Assembly: GCF_020524085.2 (NCBI RefSeq)
Contig: NZ_CP129016.1
Coordinates: 1,544,001 to 1,608,000, forward strand
Reading direction: 5' to 3'
Length of the DNA: 64,000 nucleotides
Source: Halobacillus litoralis
GTDB lineage: Bacteria > Bacillota > Bacilli > Bacillales > Halobacillaceae
The position numbers and the translations under genes were made by a program. The notes below the pieces were generated by a model that was given only the letters and a program-made list of their open reading frames with translations, was not told the DNA's origin and ran no database searches. Positions 32,236 to 43,769 of the stretch are shown in pieces. Each line of letters begins with the position of its first letter. The first letter of the stretch is position 1.

Positions 32236-32277
32236 AATATAGCGTAACGACAAGATTTTCTTGTCGTTACGCTATTT
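32236..32277. terminator. Terminator after the lactonase gene
   Basis: An almost perfect stem of about 20 bp (AGCGTAACGACAAGA / TCTTGTCGTTACGCT) with a three-base loop, followed by ATTTATTATTTG. Confidence 0.85.
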
Positions 32278-32371
32278 ATTATTTGTTTTTTCCTACCTCG
32301 ATTCAATCATTAGGGTAAAAGACTTTAAATAAGGTTTATTGTTAGCAATCTATTATTTTTGAAAAACATAA

Positions 32372-32400
32372 TTGACACCGCTTACATATAGTCATATAAT
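32372..32400 (+). promoter_or_regulatory. Consensus sigma-A promoter of glpFK
   Basis: TTGACA (32372-32377), a 17-base spacer and TATAAT (32395-32400), a perfect match to both hexamers. Such a strong promoter fits control at the level of termination and catabolite repression. Confidence 0.93.
32373..32386 (+). promoter_or_regulatory. cre-like box overlapping the glpFK promoter
   Basis: TGACACCGCTTACA matches the cre consensus with one mismatch (C instead of A at position 4). It overlaps the -35 element, so bound CcpA would exclude polymerase. Confidence 0.7.
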
Positions 32401-32434
32401 GTGAACAACAAGTTAAGTATGTGACGGAGATTTG

Positions 32435-32492
32435 GAGACTCACACTTTTGCCGAACGTATATCGTTCGGTAATTCGTGTGGGTCTCTTTTTT
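32435..32492 (+). terminator. glp leader terminator (probable GlpP antitermination target)
   Basis: GAGACTCACAC (32435-32445) pairs with GTGTGGGTCTC (32476-32486), followed by TTTTTT; an inner stem CCGAACG/CGTTCGG sits in the loop. A terminator in the leader of glpF is the known arrangement for GlpP-mediated antitermination by glycerol-3-phosphate. GlpP itself is not in the window. Confidence 0.85.
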
Positions 32493-32533
32493 ACGCATAT
32501 ACTTCAAAATTATGGAAAAAAGGAGTGTTTAAG

Positions 32534-34883
<2,350 letters not shown>

Positions 34884-34901
34884 CAATCGAGAATATAATG
34901 G

Positions 34902-34942
34902 AGCGCAGAATCTACGAGGCCCGTGGATTCTGCGTTTCTTTA
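34902..34942 (+). terminator. Terminator of glpFK
   Basis: GCGCAGAATCTAC pairs with GTGGATTCTGCG(T), followed by TTTCTTT. The remaining bases to 35175 show no gene. Confidence 0.85.
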
Positions 34943-35175
34943 CTAGCATTATTCAGATTGATTTCGAACGTCCTTTTAGCAACTACTTTTCCATTGAAGA
35001 TGCTAGAAGTTATTGGTTCACCTCTCCGGGCACTTCTTAGAAATCATACCATTGGATAGAAAATGATAAAGTAGAATTTCCCCCTTAGCCGAAGGTTGTG
35101 TTTGTCAATGCTCCGTAAGAGGAAGAAGGGATAAAGGGAATGTAAATAGGTTTCCCAGCAGGGAGGAAGTTGAAT

Positions 35176-35784
35176 ATGACGATGCGGCAGATCCTGTTTT
35201 TAATTAGTTGGGCATCCTTTGTTTTGTACGCTGTATTATTTGCCCCAGATGAAAATGAAGGGTACTTCCATCAATTAGTGACAATGGATGATCCGGACGC
35301 TTTTTTGTTGATGGTGTTCAGCTTTCTTGGGATCTATCCGCTCGTTTTTACTGCCTTGCTGCTAGGAGAAGATAATAACCATTTGCCGTTATGGCCTTTT
35401 GTTCTGGGAATGTTCTTCCTTGGAGCATTTGCCTTAATGCCCTACTTCTTCTTATCAAAAGTGGAGGACTCAAGAAAGCCAAGGGTTCCTGTATTCATGT
35501 TAAATAGGCTTCATTCCCGTGTTTTTCACCTGCTTTTATTTATGGGTACCATTACTTTATTGATTTATGGGGTGACTCAGGGCGATTTTGAATTTTATGT
35601 AGAAGCTTTTAAGGAATCTCAATTTGTTCATATCATGTCGATCGATTTCGTTGTATTGACATTTTTGTCTACATTCGTAGTGTATTGGAAAGAACGCAGG
35701 AGAGGGAGGTACAACCAGAAGCATTGGCTCGGAATGGTCCCTATCTTTGGAGCACTCCTCTATCTGCTTCAGAAAAAAGAGTGA
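35176..35784 (+). CDS. Multi-pass membrane protein of unknown function (202 aa)
   Basis: Five to six hydrophobic segments: ILFLISWASFVLYAVLF, FLLMVFSFLGIYPLVFTALL, LWPFVLGMFFLGAFALMPYF, VFHLLLFMGTITLLIYGV, FVVLTFLSTFVVYW and MVPIFGALLYLLQ. The charged linkers contain DNNHLPLWP and ERRRGRYNQKHWLG. The layout resembles uncharacterised membrane proteins shared by Bacillaceae and cyanobacteria; no function is known to me. ATG 35176 lies nine bases after GGAGG; a TTG at 35170 is too close. Single gene. Confidence 0.7.
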   Translation: MTMRQILFLISWASFVLYAVLFAPDENEGYFHQLVTMDDPDAFLLMVFSFLGIYPLVFTALLLGEDNNHLPLWPFVLGMFFLGAFALMPYFFLSKVEDSRKPRVPVFMLNRLHSRVFHLLLFMGTITLLIYGVTQGDFEFYVEAFKESQFVHIMSIDFVVLTFLSTFVVYWKERRRGRYNQKHWLGMVPIFGALLYLLQKKE

Positions 35785-35931
35785 AAGAACCGCTCGATTC
35801 TCATAAAGATTTTCTCCATGTGTTTGAATTTGTGCCATGTTGGGTAAATGATTCCTATAAAAAGATAGAAACCGTCATTTTTCTACAAATTCTTAAAAAG
35901 AGACCGATAACATAAGAGGAGGGAGCTTATT

Positions 35932-36096
35932 ATGAGAGAAGATATGATTAGAATCCTTGATCAAAGGGATTATCTTGTGAAAGAGAATGAACGACTTCAG
36001 GAAGAGTTGGAACAAGAACGAATGAAGGTTCTTCAAATGAAAAAGGAACAAGAGGAACAACTGGAAAAACAAACACTCTCCACAATGGGAGCCTAA
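35932..36096 (+). CDS. Small coiled-coil protein (54 aa)
   Basis: A short gene with GAGGAGGGAG well placed before ATG 35932 and a terminator after it. The product is almost entirely one amphipathic, highly charged helix (ENERLQEELEQERMKVLQ, KKEQEEQLEKQ) and should form a coiled coil. I do not recognise the family. It starts 147 bases after the membrane protein gene and may share its transcript. Confidence 0.6.
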   Translation: MREDMIRILDQRDYLVKENERLQEELEQERMKVLQMKKEQEEQLEKQTLSTMGA

Positions 36097-36113
36097 AGAA
36101 TCTTTTAAATGGG

Positions 36114-36158
36114 ACTCAAACGGATGAAGCATCAGTCTTCACTGGTTTGGGTTTTTTT
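36114..36158 (+). terminator. Terminator after the coiled-coil gene
   Basis: ACTCAAAC...GAAG pairs with CTTC...GGTTTGGGT, followed by seven T. Confidence 0.75.
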
Positions 36159-36417
36159 GTGTGTAAAAATAGTGATGATCAGGCCTTTTTTATAAATGAA
36201 AAAACGTTACATAAAGATAGAAGAAATGATAAATGCCTATCATCCCGTGGATCACAGGGCAGAAAAATAACGAGTGAAAATCCTAATTGTTACCTAGGAT
36301 TAAAAAGGGGGAGCAAGACACTCTTTTAATAAAGGACATATTTAAGTCGTTGTTTAAACAAATGAGGTTATCTAAACTTTCTTATAAGATGAGTTAATTT
36401 TATGAGGAGGTTTCAAT
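36159..36417. other. Intergenic region before the glycan locus
   Basis: It contains a small stem (AATCCTA 36279 / TAGGATT 36301) and the palindrome at 36350. A 60-codon frame here (36147-36329) has no ribosome site and starts in the terminator, so it is not called. Confidence 0.5.
36350..36361. promoter_or_regulatory. 12-bp palindrome, possible operator
   Basis: TTGTTTAAACAA is a perfect palindrome about 55 bases before the first gene of the glycan locus. No protein can be assigned; one of the locus regulators is a candidate. Confidence 0.4.
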
Positions 36418-37436
36418 GTGGAAACGATAGAAGAACTCGAATCTGTCATGTGTAGACCAACAGAGGCATTAGTTGAAGATATAAAGAAGATCGAAGGGGA
36501 TCTTTTGATTCTTGGAGTAGGCGGGAAGATGGGACCTACGTTAGCGAAACTTGCTAAGAATGCGATTGATCAGGCGGAAGTTCAGAAAAAAGTAGTAGGC
36601 GTTTCAAGGTTCTCTAATGAAACCCTTCAGGAGGAACTCTATGAACATGGGATTGAGACGATTGCTGCGGATTTATTAAATGAGGAAGAACTTCAGGCGT
36701 TACCTGAAATGGAAAATGTCATTTATATGGCAGGAAACAAATTCGGCACGACCGGAAATGAACATTTCACGTGGGCAATGAACACTTATTTACCATAGGG
36801 AGAGTGGCTGAGAAGTTCAAAAACTCCAGAATTGTGTCCTTTTCTACAGGAAATGTGTACCCTCAGACACCGGTCGGTCATGGCGGAGCGTCGGAGGAAC
36901 ATGCCACAGGACCAGTCGGCGAATATGGCCAATCCGCTTTAGGGAGAGAGCGCGTCTTTACGCACTTTTCTCACAAATATGGAACGCCTTTGTTACACCT
37001 GCGTCTGAACTATGCGATCGATCTGCGTTACGGTGTTTTATTGGAAGTCGCCAAAGCAGTGAATGAAGGCACACCGATTGATTTGAATATGGGTCACGTG
37101 AATGTCATCTGGCAGGGCGATGCGAACGAAGTGGCCATTCGTTCCCTATTACATTGCGATTCCCCTCCTGTCACCTTGAATATCACAGGTCCGGAGACAC
37201 TGTCTGTGAGATGGCTCGCTGAGAGACTTGGTGAAAAGCTCCACAAGCAGCCGGTTTTTGCGGGAGAAGAGCAAGTGACGGCATTGTTGAGCAATGCTTC
37301 TCGAGCTCATGAAGTATTCGGGTACCCGAACATCGGCATCCGTCAAATGCTGGATTGGACAGCGGATTGGGTGAAAGGACAGGGACAGGTGCTGGATAAA
37401 CCGACCCACTTTCAAGAACGAAAGGGGCAATACTGA
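36418..37436 (+). pseudogene. NAD-dependent epimerase/dehydratase-family gene with a frameshift
   Basis: The first part (GTG 36418, GGAGG seven bases upstream) codes for a Rossmann start (LLILGVGGKMGPTLA) and runs to MENVIYMAGNKFGTTGNEHF, TWAMNTYLP, then hits TAG at 36796. The rest of the protein continues in another frame from IGRVAEKFKNSRIVSFSTGN to the stop at 37436. Restoring one base near 36790-36797 would join NTYLP to GRVAEKF, the expected continuation, so one gene is broken by a -1 shift. Family: SDR-extended sugar or sugar-acid oxidoreductase/epimerase. It overlaps the next gene by one base (TGATG). Either a real lesion or a sequencing error. Confidence 0.85.
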
Positions 37437-38497
37437 TGGCACAAACCTTATCATCCCCGATTCGTACGTTGCTGCATGAAGGGACGGTCATTCCGGCACA
37501 CCCGCTTGCTTTGAACAAGAATCGCACGCTGGATGAAGAAAGGCAGCGGGCTTTGACGAATTACTACATCTCAAGCGGAGTCGGTGGAATCGCGGTCGGT
37601 GTCCATACGACTCAATTTGAAATCAGGGACGAAGAGATAGATTTGTACGAAACAGTACTGCGGATGGCGATTGAAGAAATCGAACAAGCGAATCTCTCTC
37701 GCCCGTTCATTAAAGTGGCTGGCGTCGTAGGAGAAGTTGAACAAGCGCGGGAAGAAGCGAGAATAGCGGAAAGTTTGGGGTATGATCTTGCACTTGTTAG
37801 TATGGGTGGCCTTTCCCATTTAAATGAAGAAGAGCATTTAGATAGAGTGAAGGCCGTGGCAGAAATCATGCCGGTCTTCGGCTTTTATCTGCAGCCGGCC
37901 GTAGGTGGACGTGTCTTCTCTTATGAGTTCTGGCGTGCGTTTGCTGATATTCGAGGGGTATGTGCCATCAAACTCGCCCCCTTTGACCGGTATCAAACCA
38001 TTGATGTGGTGAGGGCCGTATGTCATTCAAACAGAATGGGTGACATCGCCTTGTACACCGGGAATGATGATCATATTGTGGATGATCTGCTGACCACTTT
38101 CCGTTTCAGGGTCGATGGAAAAGAGGTATCGAAGTCGATAGTCGGCGGGCTGCTTGGCCAATGGGCGGTCTGGACGTCTAATGCAGTCACGCTGCTTGAG
38201 CAAGTGAAAGCAGCGAAACAAAACGGACTCATTCCTTCTGAATTGTTAACAGCAGGTGCGGAACTGACGGATGCGAATGCGGCTATTTTTGATGCGGCGA
38301 ATGGTTTTAAAGGAAGTATTGCCGGCATCAATGAGGTTTTGAGGCGTCAAGGTTTATTGCGAGAACGCATATGTCTGAAGGAACACGAAAGGCTCAGTCC
38401 AGGGCAGGAGAAAGAACTTGATCGCATTCATCGAGACTACCCCCACTTAAATGATGATGCATTCGTAAAGAATCACATGCAAACAGGGGTTTTATAA
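37436..38497 (+). CDS. Dihydrodipicolinate synthase (DapA)-family aldolase (353 aa)
   Basis: A TIM-barrel class I aldolase/lyase. Schiff-base lysine K179 (CAIKLAPFDRYQ) and the Tyr of the YxxP motif (Y151, FYLQPAVGG) are present. It is longer than true DapA (~295 aa) and sits in a sugar locus, so lysine synthesis is unlikely. Relatives cleave or dehydrate keto-deoxy sugar acids or act as sugar-acid lyases, which suits the products of an uronate pathway. It overlaps both neighbours (TGATG at 37434; its stop overlaps the lyase start by one base), so translation is coupled. The substrate is unknown. Confidence 0.82.
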   Translation: MAQTLSSPIRTLLHEGTVIPAHPLALNKNRTLDEERQRALTNYYISSGVGGIAVGVHTTQFEIRDEEIDLYETVLRMAIEEIEQANLSRPFIKVAGVVGEVEQAREEARIAESLGYDLALVSMGGLSHLNEEEHLDRVKAVAEIMPVFGFYLQPAVGGRVFSYEFWRAFADIRGVCAIKLAPFDRYQTIDVVRAVCHSNRMGDIALYTGNDDHIVDDLLTTFRFRVDGKEVSKSIVGGLLGQWAVWTSNAVTLLEQVKAAKQNGLIPSELLTAGAELTDANAAIFDAANGFKGSIAGINEVLRRQGLLRERICLKEHERLSPGQEKELDRIHRDYPHLNDDAFVKNHMQTGVL

Positions 38498-40560
38498 TGT
38501 CGACATTTTCAGAAGAGAAACGAACCAACAAATCCACAGATGTTCGGAGATTTTTTTATTCGCGTGGAGACCGTAATGAAATAAAAAATCTGACTCTCCA
38601 ATACTGGAAAGGAGAGGCGGATGAAGTGATTGAACGGGCTCGTCTCGCGAGTGAAAACACGTTTGTATTTACGCATCGTTGGGACATGGAACGCTGTGAA
38701 ACACCGGTCACCTTTCCGAACGAAATCGATTGGACGTTCCAGTTTCAGGATGATTTTGAATGGACGGTGAACTTGAATCGTGCGCGGTTCATGGCAGAAC
38801 TGGGGCAGGCTTACTGGTTAACCGGTGAGGAGAGCTTTGCAAGTCATTATATCCGGCTGATGAAAGACTGGATTCGTCAGAACCCATTGTCAGAGGAAGA
38901 AATACTCGAAAGCCGGTCCCGTCATTATAATGTCAAGGATACATGGAGGAAGCTCGACAGCGGAATCCGGATCTGCAACTGGATCAAAGGATATTTCTGT
39001 GTCAGGGAGTCTGAGATATGGGGAGAAGCGGAAGAGGAGTTGTTCAAGGAGGCGCTTGCACTTCATGGACACTATCTGAGTATCGCTTATACCCCTCATG
39101 ATCAGCAAAGCAACTGGGGATTTTTAGAGACGAATGGATTATTCCAAATTGCTTTGTTATTTCCGCACATTGAAGGTTCAGCCCAATGGATGGAGTTGGC
39201 TTTAGAGCGGATGGGAGTTATGTGTCAGCTTCAAGTTTTTGAGGATGGGATGCATAATGAACAAAGCCCTATGTATCACCATGAAGTCCTGCACTGCTTA
39301 TTTGAAACGGTCCTGCTGGCAAGAAAAAATCAATGGTCCATTCCGGACATCATGGAGGATACGTTGAATCGAATGTTCACGGCTTCGCTTTCTTTTGTGA
39401 AGCCTAGTGGTTACCAGCCGATGACGAGCGACAGTGATCATACGGACATCAGAGACGTGTTATCCCGCGGTGCCTTGCTGAATGAAAGAAGTGATTTGAA
39501 GCATCAAGGATATGATGTCCTGGATTTTGAAGGCATTTGGTATTACGGGAAAAATGGCTTTGATGTTTACGAAGAACTGGAAGCAACGGAACCTGACTTC
39601 TGTTCGACTCATCTAGAGCAAAGTGGATATAGCATCATGCGGAATGGATGGTCTCCCGACGACCATTATCTTCTTTTTGATGGCGGTCATATGGATATGA
39701 TCAGGGCACACGGTCACGATGACTTTCTTCATTACGACTTAGTTGTGCATGGATCGGATATGATCATTGATCCAGGGCGTTACACGTATAAAGAGAATGA
39801 ACACCGTCAATATTTCAAGGAATCTTTCCAGCATAACACCTGCAGTGTGGATGACTGTTCTATTTCCACATATCTCGATTCGTGGCATTGGGAAGATGTC
39901 GCCCAGCCTTTGAACAGGTATTGGAGAGGGGATAAGGAGTACGATTATGTTCAGTCCGGTCACGATGGATACATGAGGCTCGAAGACCCTGTTCAGGTCA
40001 TGCGGCAGATATTGTTCGTCAAACCTCATTATTGGCTGCTGGTCGATTCGTTCAAGTCCAAGCATGTCCACGATTTTGCTCAGCACTTTCACTTCGCTGA
40101 ACATGCAGCCCTTACTAATGATTCTTCCAAACGCAAAATTCAAGTCAAGGGAGGAGAAGGAGGGCATTTGGACATGACGTATCTTCAGAATGTCTCATTG
40201 ACTCAGGAAGACTGCTGGATTTCTAGAGATTACAACCAAAAGTTGAAGTCTACGAAAGTAGTAGCTCGACAAAAAGGGAGCGGACAGACGACGTTCGTCA
40301 CAGTACTGAATCCCTATCGTGATGATGAACACCCCGACATGGAAATCCACGAAGTCGATGTCTATAATACTCGTTCAGAGAAGATGTCGAAGGGTGAGGT
40401 CACAGCCTTTGAAGTGAAAAGGGGAGAAGAAAGCGAGGTCGTATTATTCTCCCATGATGGTCCGAAAAGCTTTCAATTTGAGGAAACGCAAATGACCGGG
40501 GAGGTCCTTTTGATTAAGCGCAGCTGTGATGGAGAGGAACGGTTCATCATTAAAGTCTAG
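38497..40560 (+). CDS. Heparinase II/III-family polysaccharide lyase, cytoplasmic (687 aa)
   Basis: The N-terminal (alpha/alpha) toroid (about 60-350: YWLTGEESFASHYIRLMKDW, NWGFLETNGLFQIALLFP, HNEQSPMYHHEVLH) is followed by a beta-sandwich. The heparinase II/III motif lies at residues 403-409 (R-A-H-G-H-D-D) with FLHYDLVVHGSDMIIDPGRY. Such lyases (PL12, PL15, PL17, PL21) cleave uronate-containing glycans by beta-elimination. There is no signal peptide, so it should act on imported oligosaccharides, like oligo-alginate or oligo-heparin exolyases. It is the third gene of a coupled set and is ended by the hairpin at 40608-40663. Confidence 0.87.
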   Translation: MSTFSEEKRTNKSTDVRRFFYSRGDRNEIKNLTLQYWKGEADEVIERARLASENTFVFTHRWDMERCETPVTFPNEIDWTFQFQDDFEWTVNLNRARFMAELGQAYWLTGEESFASHYIRLMKDWIRQNPLSEEEILESRSRHYNVKDTWRKLDSGIRICNWIKGYFCVRESEIWGEAEEELFKEALALHGHYLSIAYTPHDQQSNWGFLETNGLFQIALLFPHIEGSAQWMELALERMGVMCQLQVFEDGMHNEQSPMYHHEVLHCLFETVLLARKNQWSIPDIMEDTLNRMFTASLSFVKPSGYQPMTSDSDHTDIRDVLSRGALLNERSDLKHQGYDVLDFEGIWYYGKNGFDVYEELEATEPDFCSTHLEQSGYSIMRNGWSPDDHYLLFDGGHMDMIRAHGHDDFLHYDLVVHGSDMIIDPGRYTYKENEHRQYFKESFQHNTCSVDDCSISTYLDSWHWEDVAQPLNRYWRGDKEYDYVQSGHDGYMRLEDPVQVMRQILFVKPHYWLLVDSFKSKHVHDFAQHFHFAEHAALTNDSSKRKIQVKGGEGGHLDMTYLQNVSLTQEDCWISRDYNQKLKSTKVVARQKGSGQTTFVTVLNPYRDDEHPDMEIHEVDVYNTRSEKMSKGEVTAFEVKRGEESEVVLFSHDGPKSFQFEETQMTGEVLLIKRSCDGEERFIIKV

Positions 40561-40607
40561 AACACTTCTTCCAGTTACATTTTTTTCAGGGCAAAAGTGG
40601 ATCCCTT

Positions 40608-40663
40608 CGCCTCCTTTGGGTTTATGCGTAGTAAGATTGTGCGCATAGCTCCTAAAGGAGGCG
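40608..40663. terminator. Long hairpin between convergent genes
   Basis: CGCCTCCTTTGGG pairs with CCTAAAGGAGGCG; the inner part (ATGCG/CGCAT) extends the stem. A short TTTCATT follows. It separates the lyase gene (+) from the response regulator (-). Confidence 0.75.
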
Positions 40664-40736
40664 TTTCATTCCCGAACCTACTGCTCTGTTAAGGTGAGGA
40701 ATAAACAGGTTTAAAATGATTGATTCCTGCTTGACT

Positions 40737-41792
40737 TCAACTGATCCCTTTTCTTTTTCTATACTGCGTCGGTGTCAGACCAATATGTTTTTTGAAAGTC
40801 TTGGTGAAGTGTGGATAATCGTTATACCCTAGATTCTCGGCGATTTCATAGGTTTTATATAAAGGGTTGTTGAGCAGCTCTTTCGCTTTCTCTATTTTTA
40901 ACTTCGTCAGATACTGCTTAAAGCTGACGCCAACTTCTGATTTGAATTCCATACTGAAATACGAAGGAGACATATTGATCGTATCCGCCACTTCACTTAA
41001 TGTGAGCTTCTCCTCTGTAAAGTTTGCTTCAATATAACGGACAGCCGTCCGTATGCTGTTTCGATGGCCGATGTTCCGGAAGGATCTGATTTCATCCAGG
41101 ATGGCTTTGCACAAACGATTCAATTCCGCTGTCATCTCCGTCCGCTCCCGTGAAAAATCGATGTGAGTGAACAACGGATGGGTATGGAAGGTTGAATGAT
41201 GAGCTTCCAACTCCCCCTGTAAATACACCGTTAAATCTGAGTACATGCCTCGCATCACTTCAGGATCCACCTGCAGGTGATTCAACTTCTTCGATAATTC
41301 CTCTGTCGTCCGTAAGACCTGATCCTCCTCGAGTAACCAAAGGTGTTCACCAAGGGTCTCCGCATACGATTTGATCATGAGCAGGCATTCGCTTCGCTGC
41401 TTGGAAGACGTGTGATCATTTTCAAGCTGTCGGTAAACCTTCCTTAAAGAGGATAAAAACTGATCCGGCTTTATAGGTTTGAGCAAAAAATCAACCACGC
41501 CATAGCGGATTGCTGTCTGCGCATATTCGAATTCGTCATACCCGGATATGATGATGAATTTGGTCTGCGGATTTCTTTCCTTCACCTCTTTAATGAAACG
41601 TAACCCATTCATTTTTGGCATACGAATATCAGTAATAATCAGGTCTGGATTGATTTCTTCCTGCAATTGCAGTGCTTCGCACCCATCTTTCGCTTCCCCT
41701 GCTATTTCAAATCCTGTGTCATTCGAGCGGACCAACGCAGCGATGCTCTTTTTTATCAATTTTTCATCATCTACAGTAATCGCTTGATACAT
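40737..41792 (-). CDS. YesN-type response regulator with AraC helix-turn-helix (351 aa)
   Basis: Receiver domain (1-120) with phospho-acceptor D55 (LIITDIRMPKMNGL), a linker of about 130 residues, and a C-terminal AraC/XylS DNA-binding domain (SEVADTINMSPSYFSMEFK, NLGYNDYPHFTKTFKKHIG). The usual partner, a YesM-type histidine kinase, lies directly upstream with a two-base gap. In Bacillaceae such pairs switch on neighbouring carbohydrate ABC importers and lyases, so the ABC operon at 43770 and the lyase operon at 36418 are the likely targets. Confidence 0.93.
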   Translation of the reverse strand: MYQAITVDDEKLIKKSIAALVRSNDTGFEIAGEAKDGCEALQLQEEINPDLIITDIRMPKMNGLRFIKEVKERNPQTKFIIISGYDEFEYAQTAIRYGVVDFLLKPIKPDQFLSSLRKVYRQLENDHTSSKQRSECLLMIKSYAETLGEHLWLLEEDQVLRTTEELSKKLNHLQVDPEVMRGMYSDLTVYLQGELEAHHSTFHTHPLFTHIDFSRERTEMTAELNRLCKAILDEIRSFRNIGHRNSIRTAVRYIEANFTEEKLTLSEVADTINMSPSYFSMEFKSEVGVSFKQYLTKLKIEKAKELLNNPLYKTYEIAENLGYNDYPHFTKTFKKHIGLTPTQYRKRKGIS

Positions 41793-41794
41793 GG

Positions 41795-43624
41795 TTAAGC
41801 CTCCTTCTTTGTTTCATGTGTCAGATAGGGCAGTGTGATGACGATAACCGTCCCTTTCTCATTCGATCGCTCTATGGTCAACCCATACGGCTGTCCAAAG
41901 GTCGCGTGCAGACGTCTGTGGACATTGTTCATGCCGATCCTCTTCGTCGACTTCTTCTCATCTGAAGGTTCATTGGTTCGGAAAGCCTGATTGTATGTAT
42001 CTTTCGTTGTCTCATCCATTCCGTTCCCATGATCCACGATGAACAAGGAGTAGCCGAATTCATTTCTTTTCCCGTAAATGCCTATGAAGGAGGGAGCTAA
42101 TCCGTGTTCCTCATATCCATGGATGAAGGCATTCTCAAGAATCGGCTGCAAAGTGATGCGTGTGGCTAGGACCTCCTTAATGTCTTCCTCCTTGACATCG
42201 TAGACGACGTTCAAATCTTCAAAGCGTTCTTGTTGAATATCCAAATACGAACGGATCTGCTGGATTTCCTCCTTCAACGTGACGACTTTCTTGGAATTGC
42301 TGACATTATATCTGAACATGTCTGCTAGAGAGGTCGTCATCCTGCTGATCATCAGTTGGTTTTCAATAATGGCATGGGAGTTGATGAGTTCGAGTGTGTT
42401 GTATAGAAAATGAGGATTAATCTGCGATTGCATCGCTCGCAATTCCGACTCCCTGTTTTTGATCTCCAGTTCTTTCTCTTTGAGCTTAGAATGGTGAATT
42501 TCTTCAATCAGGCGATTGAGCTCTTCTGTCATATTGTAAAAGCTGTCATACAGGTCACTGACTTCATCATTCCGGTATAAGCGGAGAGGTTTGATTTTGT
42601 TGAATTTCAATCGACCGGATTGCGCTTTTTTCATAAGCTTCTGCAAGTTGATCAATGAATAGGTCAAAGAAAAGGAGAATCCTCCAACAAACAATAAGGC
42701 GACGCCGATGAGCGCAAGGCCAATCCAAATGGTAAGGTTCCTGAAGCTCATCAAATTGGTCATGACGGCCTGCATCGGGACATTGGCTATCATCGTCCAG
42801 TTGGACTGATCCGATCGGTCCATGACCATGAGGGTCCGTTTGTCTTCGATTTGGTTGATGAGGAAGTTCTGGCTTTCTGTCTGATTCTCTTCATAATCAA
42901 AGGTTTGGCCAAGCTCTGTCTGATCAGGGTGGAATATGATTCTATGGTTTTCGTTGACAATCCAGACGCGGTTGAAGTGACTCTCGGTTACTTCATTGAT
43001 AATGTTGTCGATTTGATTGAGACGCAGATTGATGATCAGTAAACCGGAGGTCTCGAACGTTTGGACATCATAGACTTTGCGGACCACGGTTAATACAGGT
43101 GTGTCGCGGATGAAGTCGATATTCATAATCTGGTAAGCATCCAATTGTTCGGTTTGTTCAAGAAGCTCCTGATTTCTATTTCGAATCTGATTCATGTTTA
43201 AAAAGTGATTGACTTGGCTGTAATTGTTGACTTGCATTCCAAATTGGTTGATGAGTGAAATGCCGAAAATATCAGATCTTCCTTCTAAAATATTGGAAAA
43301 GGCTTCTTCTTTGATATCCTTGTCCAATATAAACCGATCATAACGGCTGGTGGAACCGGGTGATAAATCCAAATATCGTTGAATCGGAGACATGGATACG
43401 ATCGGGACGGTGGATTGTTCTAAGTCATTCAAGTAAAAGTCCAAATATTCGTTCGTTTGAGCTAGGAGATGCTGGCTGTTTTGGACGGCATTATTTTCAA
43501 TCGTCTTCGTCGATTTTCCATACCAGAAGAATCCAAGGACAAGCAGGGGAATACATACAAAAACAAGAATGATCATAAAAAGCTTCGTGTGGATCGAGTT
43601 CTTTTTCAGTAGAGAAAATTTCAT
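41795..43624 (-). CDS. YesM-type sensor histidine kinase (609 aa)
   Basis: A membrane sensor with one helix near residues 14-36, an extracellular Cache-like domain (~40-290), a second helix (~298-322), a HAMP segment, and the LytS/YesM-type kinase core with phospho-acceptor His405 (QSQINPHFLYNTLELI). The ATP-binding part has ILENAFIHGYEEHG and FIVDHGNGMD. It lies upstream of its response regulator and is divergent from the ABC-importer operon, which suggests it senses the imported oligosaccharide, perhaps with help from the binding protein. Confidence 0.93.
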   Translation of the reverse strand: MKFSLLKKNSIHTKLFMIILVFVCIPLLVLGFFWYGKSTKTIENNAVQNSQHLLAQTNEYLDFYLNDLEQSTVPIVSMSPIQRYLDLSPGSTSRYDRFILDKDIKEEAFSNILEGRSDIFGISLINQFGMQVNNYSQVNHFLNMNQIRNRNQELLEQTEQLDAYQIMNIDFIRDTPVLTVVRKVYDVQTFETSGLLIINLRLNQIDNIINEVTESHFNRVWIVNENHRIIFHPDQTELGQTFDYEENQTESQNFLINQIEDKRTLMVMDRSDQSNWTMIANVPMQAVMTNLMSFRNLTIWIGLALIGVALLFVGGFSFSLTYSLINLQKLMKKAQSGRLKFNKIKPLRLYRNDEVSDLYDSFYNMTEELNRLIEEIHHSKLKEKELEIKNRESELRAMQSQINPHFLYNTLELINSHAIIENQLMISRMTTSLADMFRYNVSNSKKVVTLKEEIQQIRSYLDIQQERFEDLNVVYDVKEEDIKEVLATRITLQPILENAFIHGYEEHGLAPSFIGIYGKRNEFGYSLFIVDHGNGMDETTKDTYNQAFRTNEPSDEKKSTKRIGMNNVHRRLHATFGQPYGLTIERSNEKGTVIVITLPYLTHETKKEA

Positions 43625-43735
43625 GATTCCCCTCCCTGGGTAATATTTTGAATATTTATAATTTTATTGAAAAAAACACAAACTTTCAAATGGAATGACA
43701 TTTTTTATTTTCACTAACAGCTTTAGAATAAGGGT

Positions 43736-43749
43736 TGTAAGCGATAACA
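43736..43749 (+). promoter_or_regulatory. cre box of the sugar ABC operon
   Basis: TGTAAGCGATAACA fits the CcpA consensus at all fixed positions. It lies 20 bases before the binding-protein gene, downstream of any likely promoter (-10 candidate TAGAAT at 43724), so it should act as a roadblock when better sugars are present. Confidence 0.85.
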
Positions 43750-43769
43750 AACATTGAGGGGGAAAAAAG

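Noticed and set aside
36147-36329. A 60-codon open frame before the glycan locus
   Set aside because: It starts inside a terminator, has no ribosome site and shows no protein-like composition.
37436-38497. Calling the aldolase dapA for lysine synthesis
   Set aside because: It is about 60 residues longer than DapA and is coupled to a polysaccharide lyase in a sugar locus.
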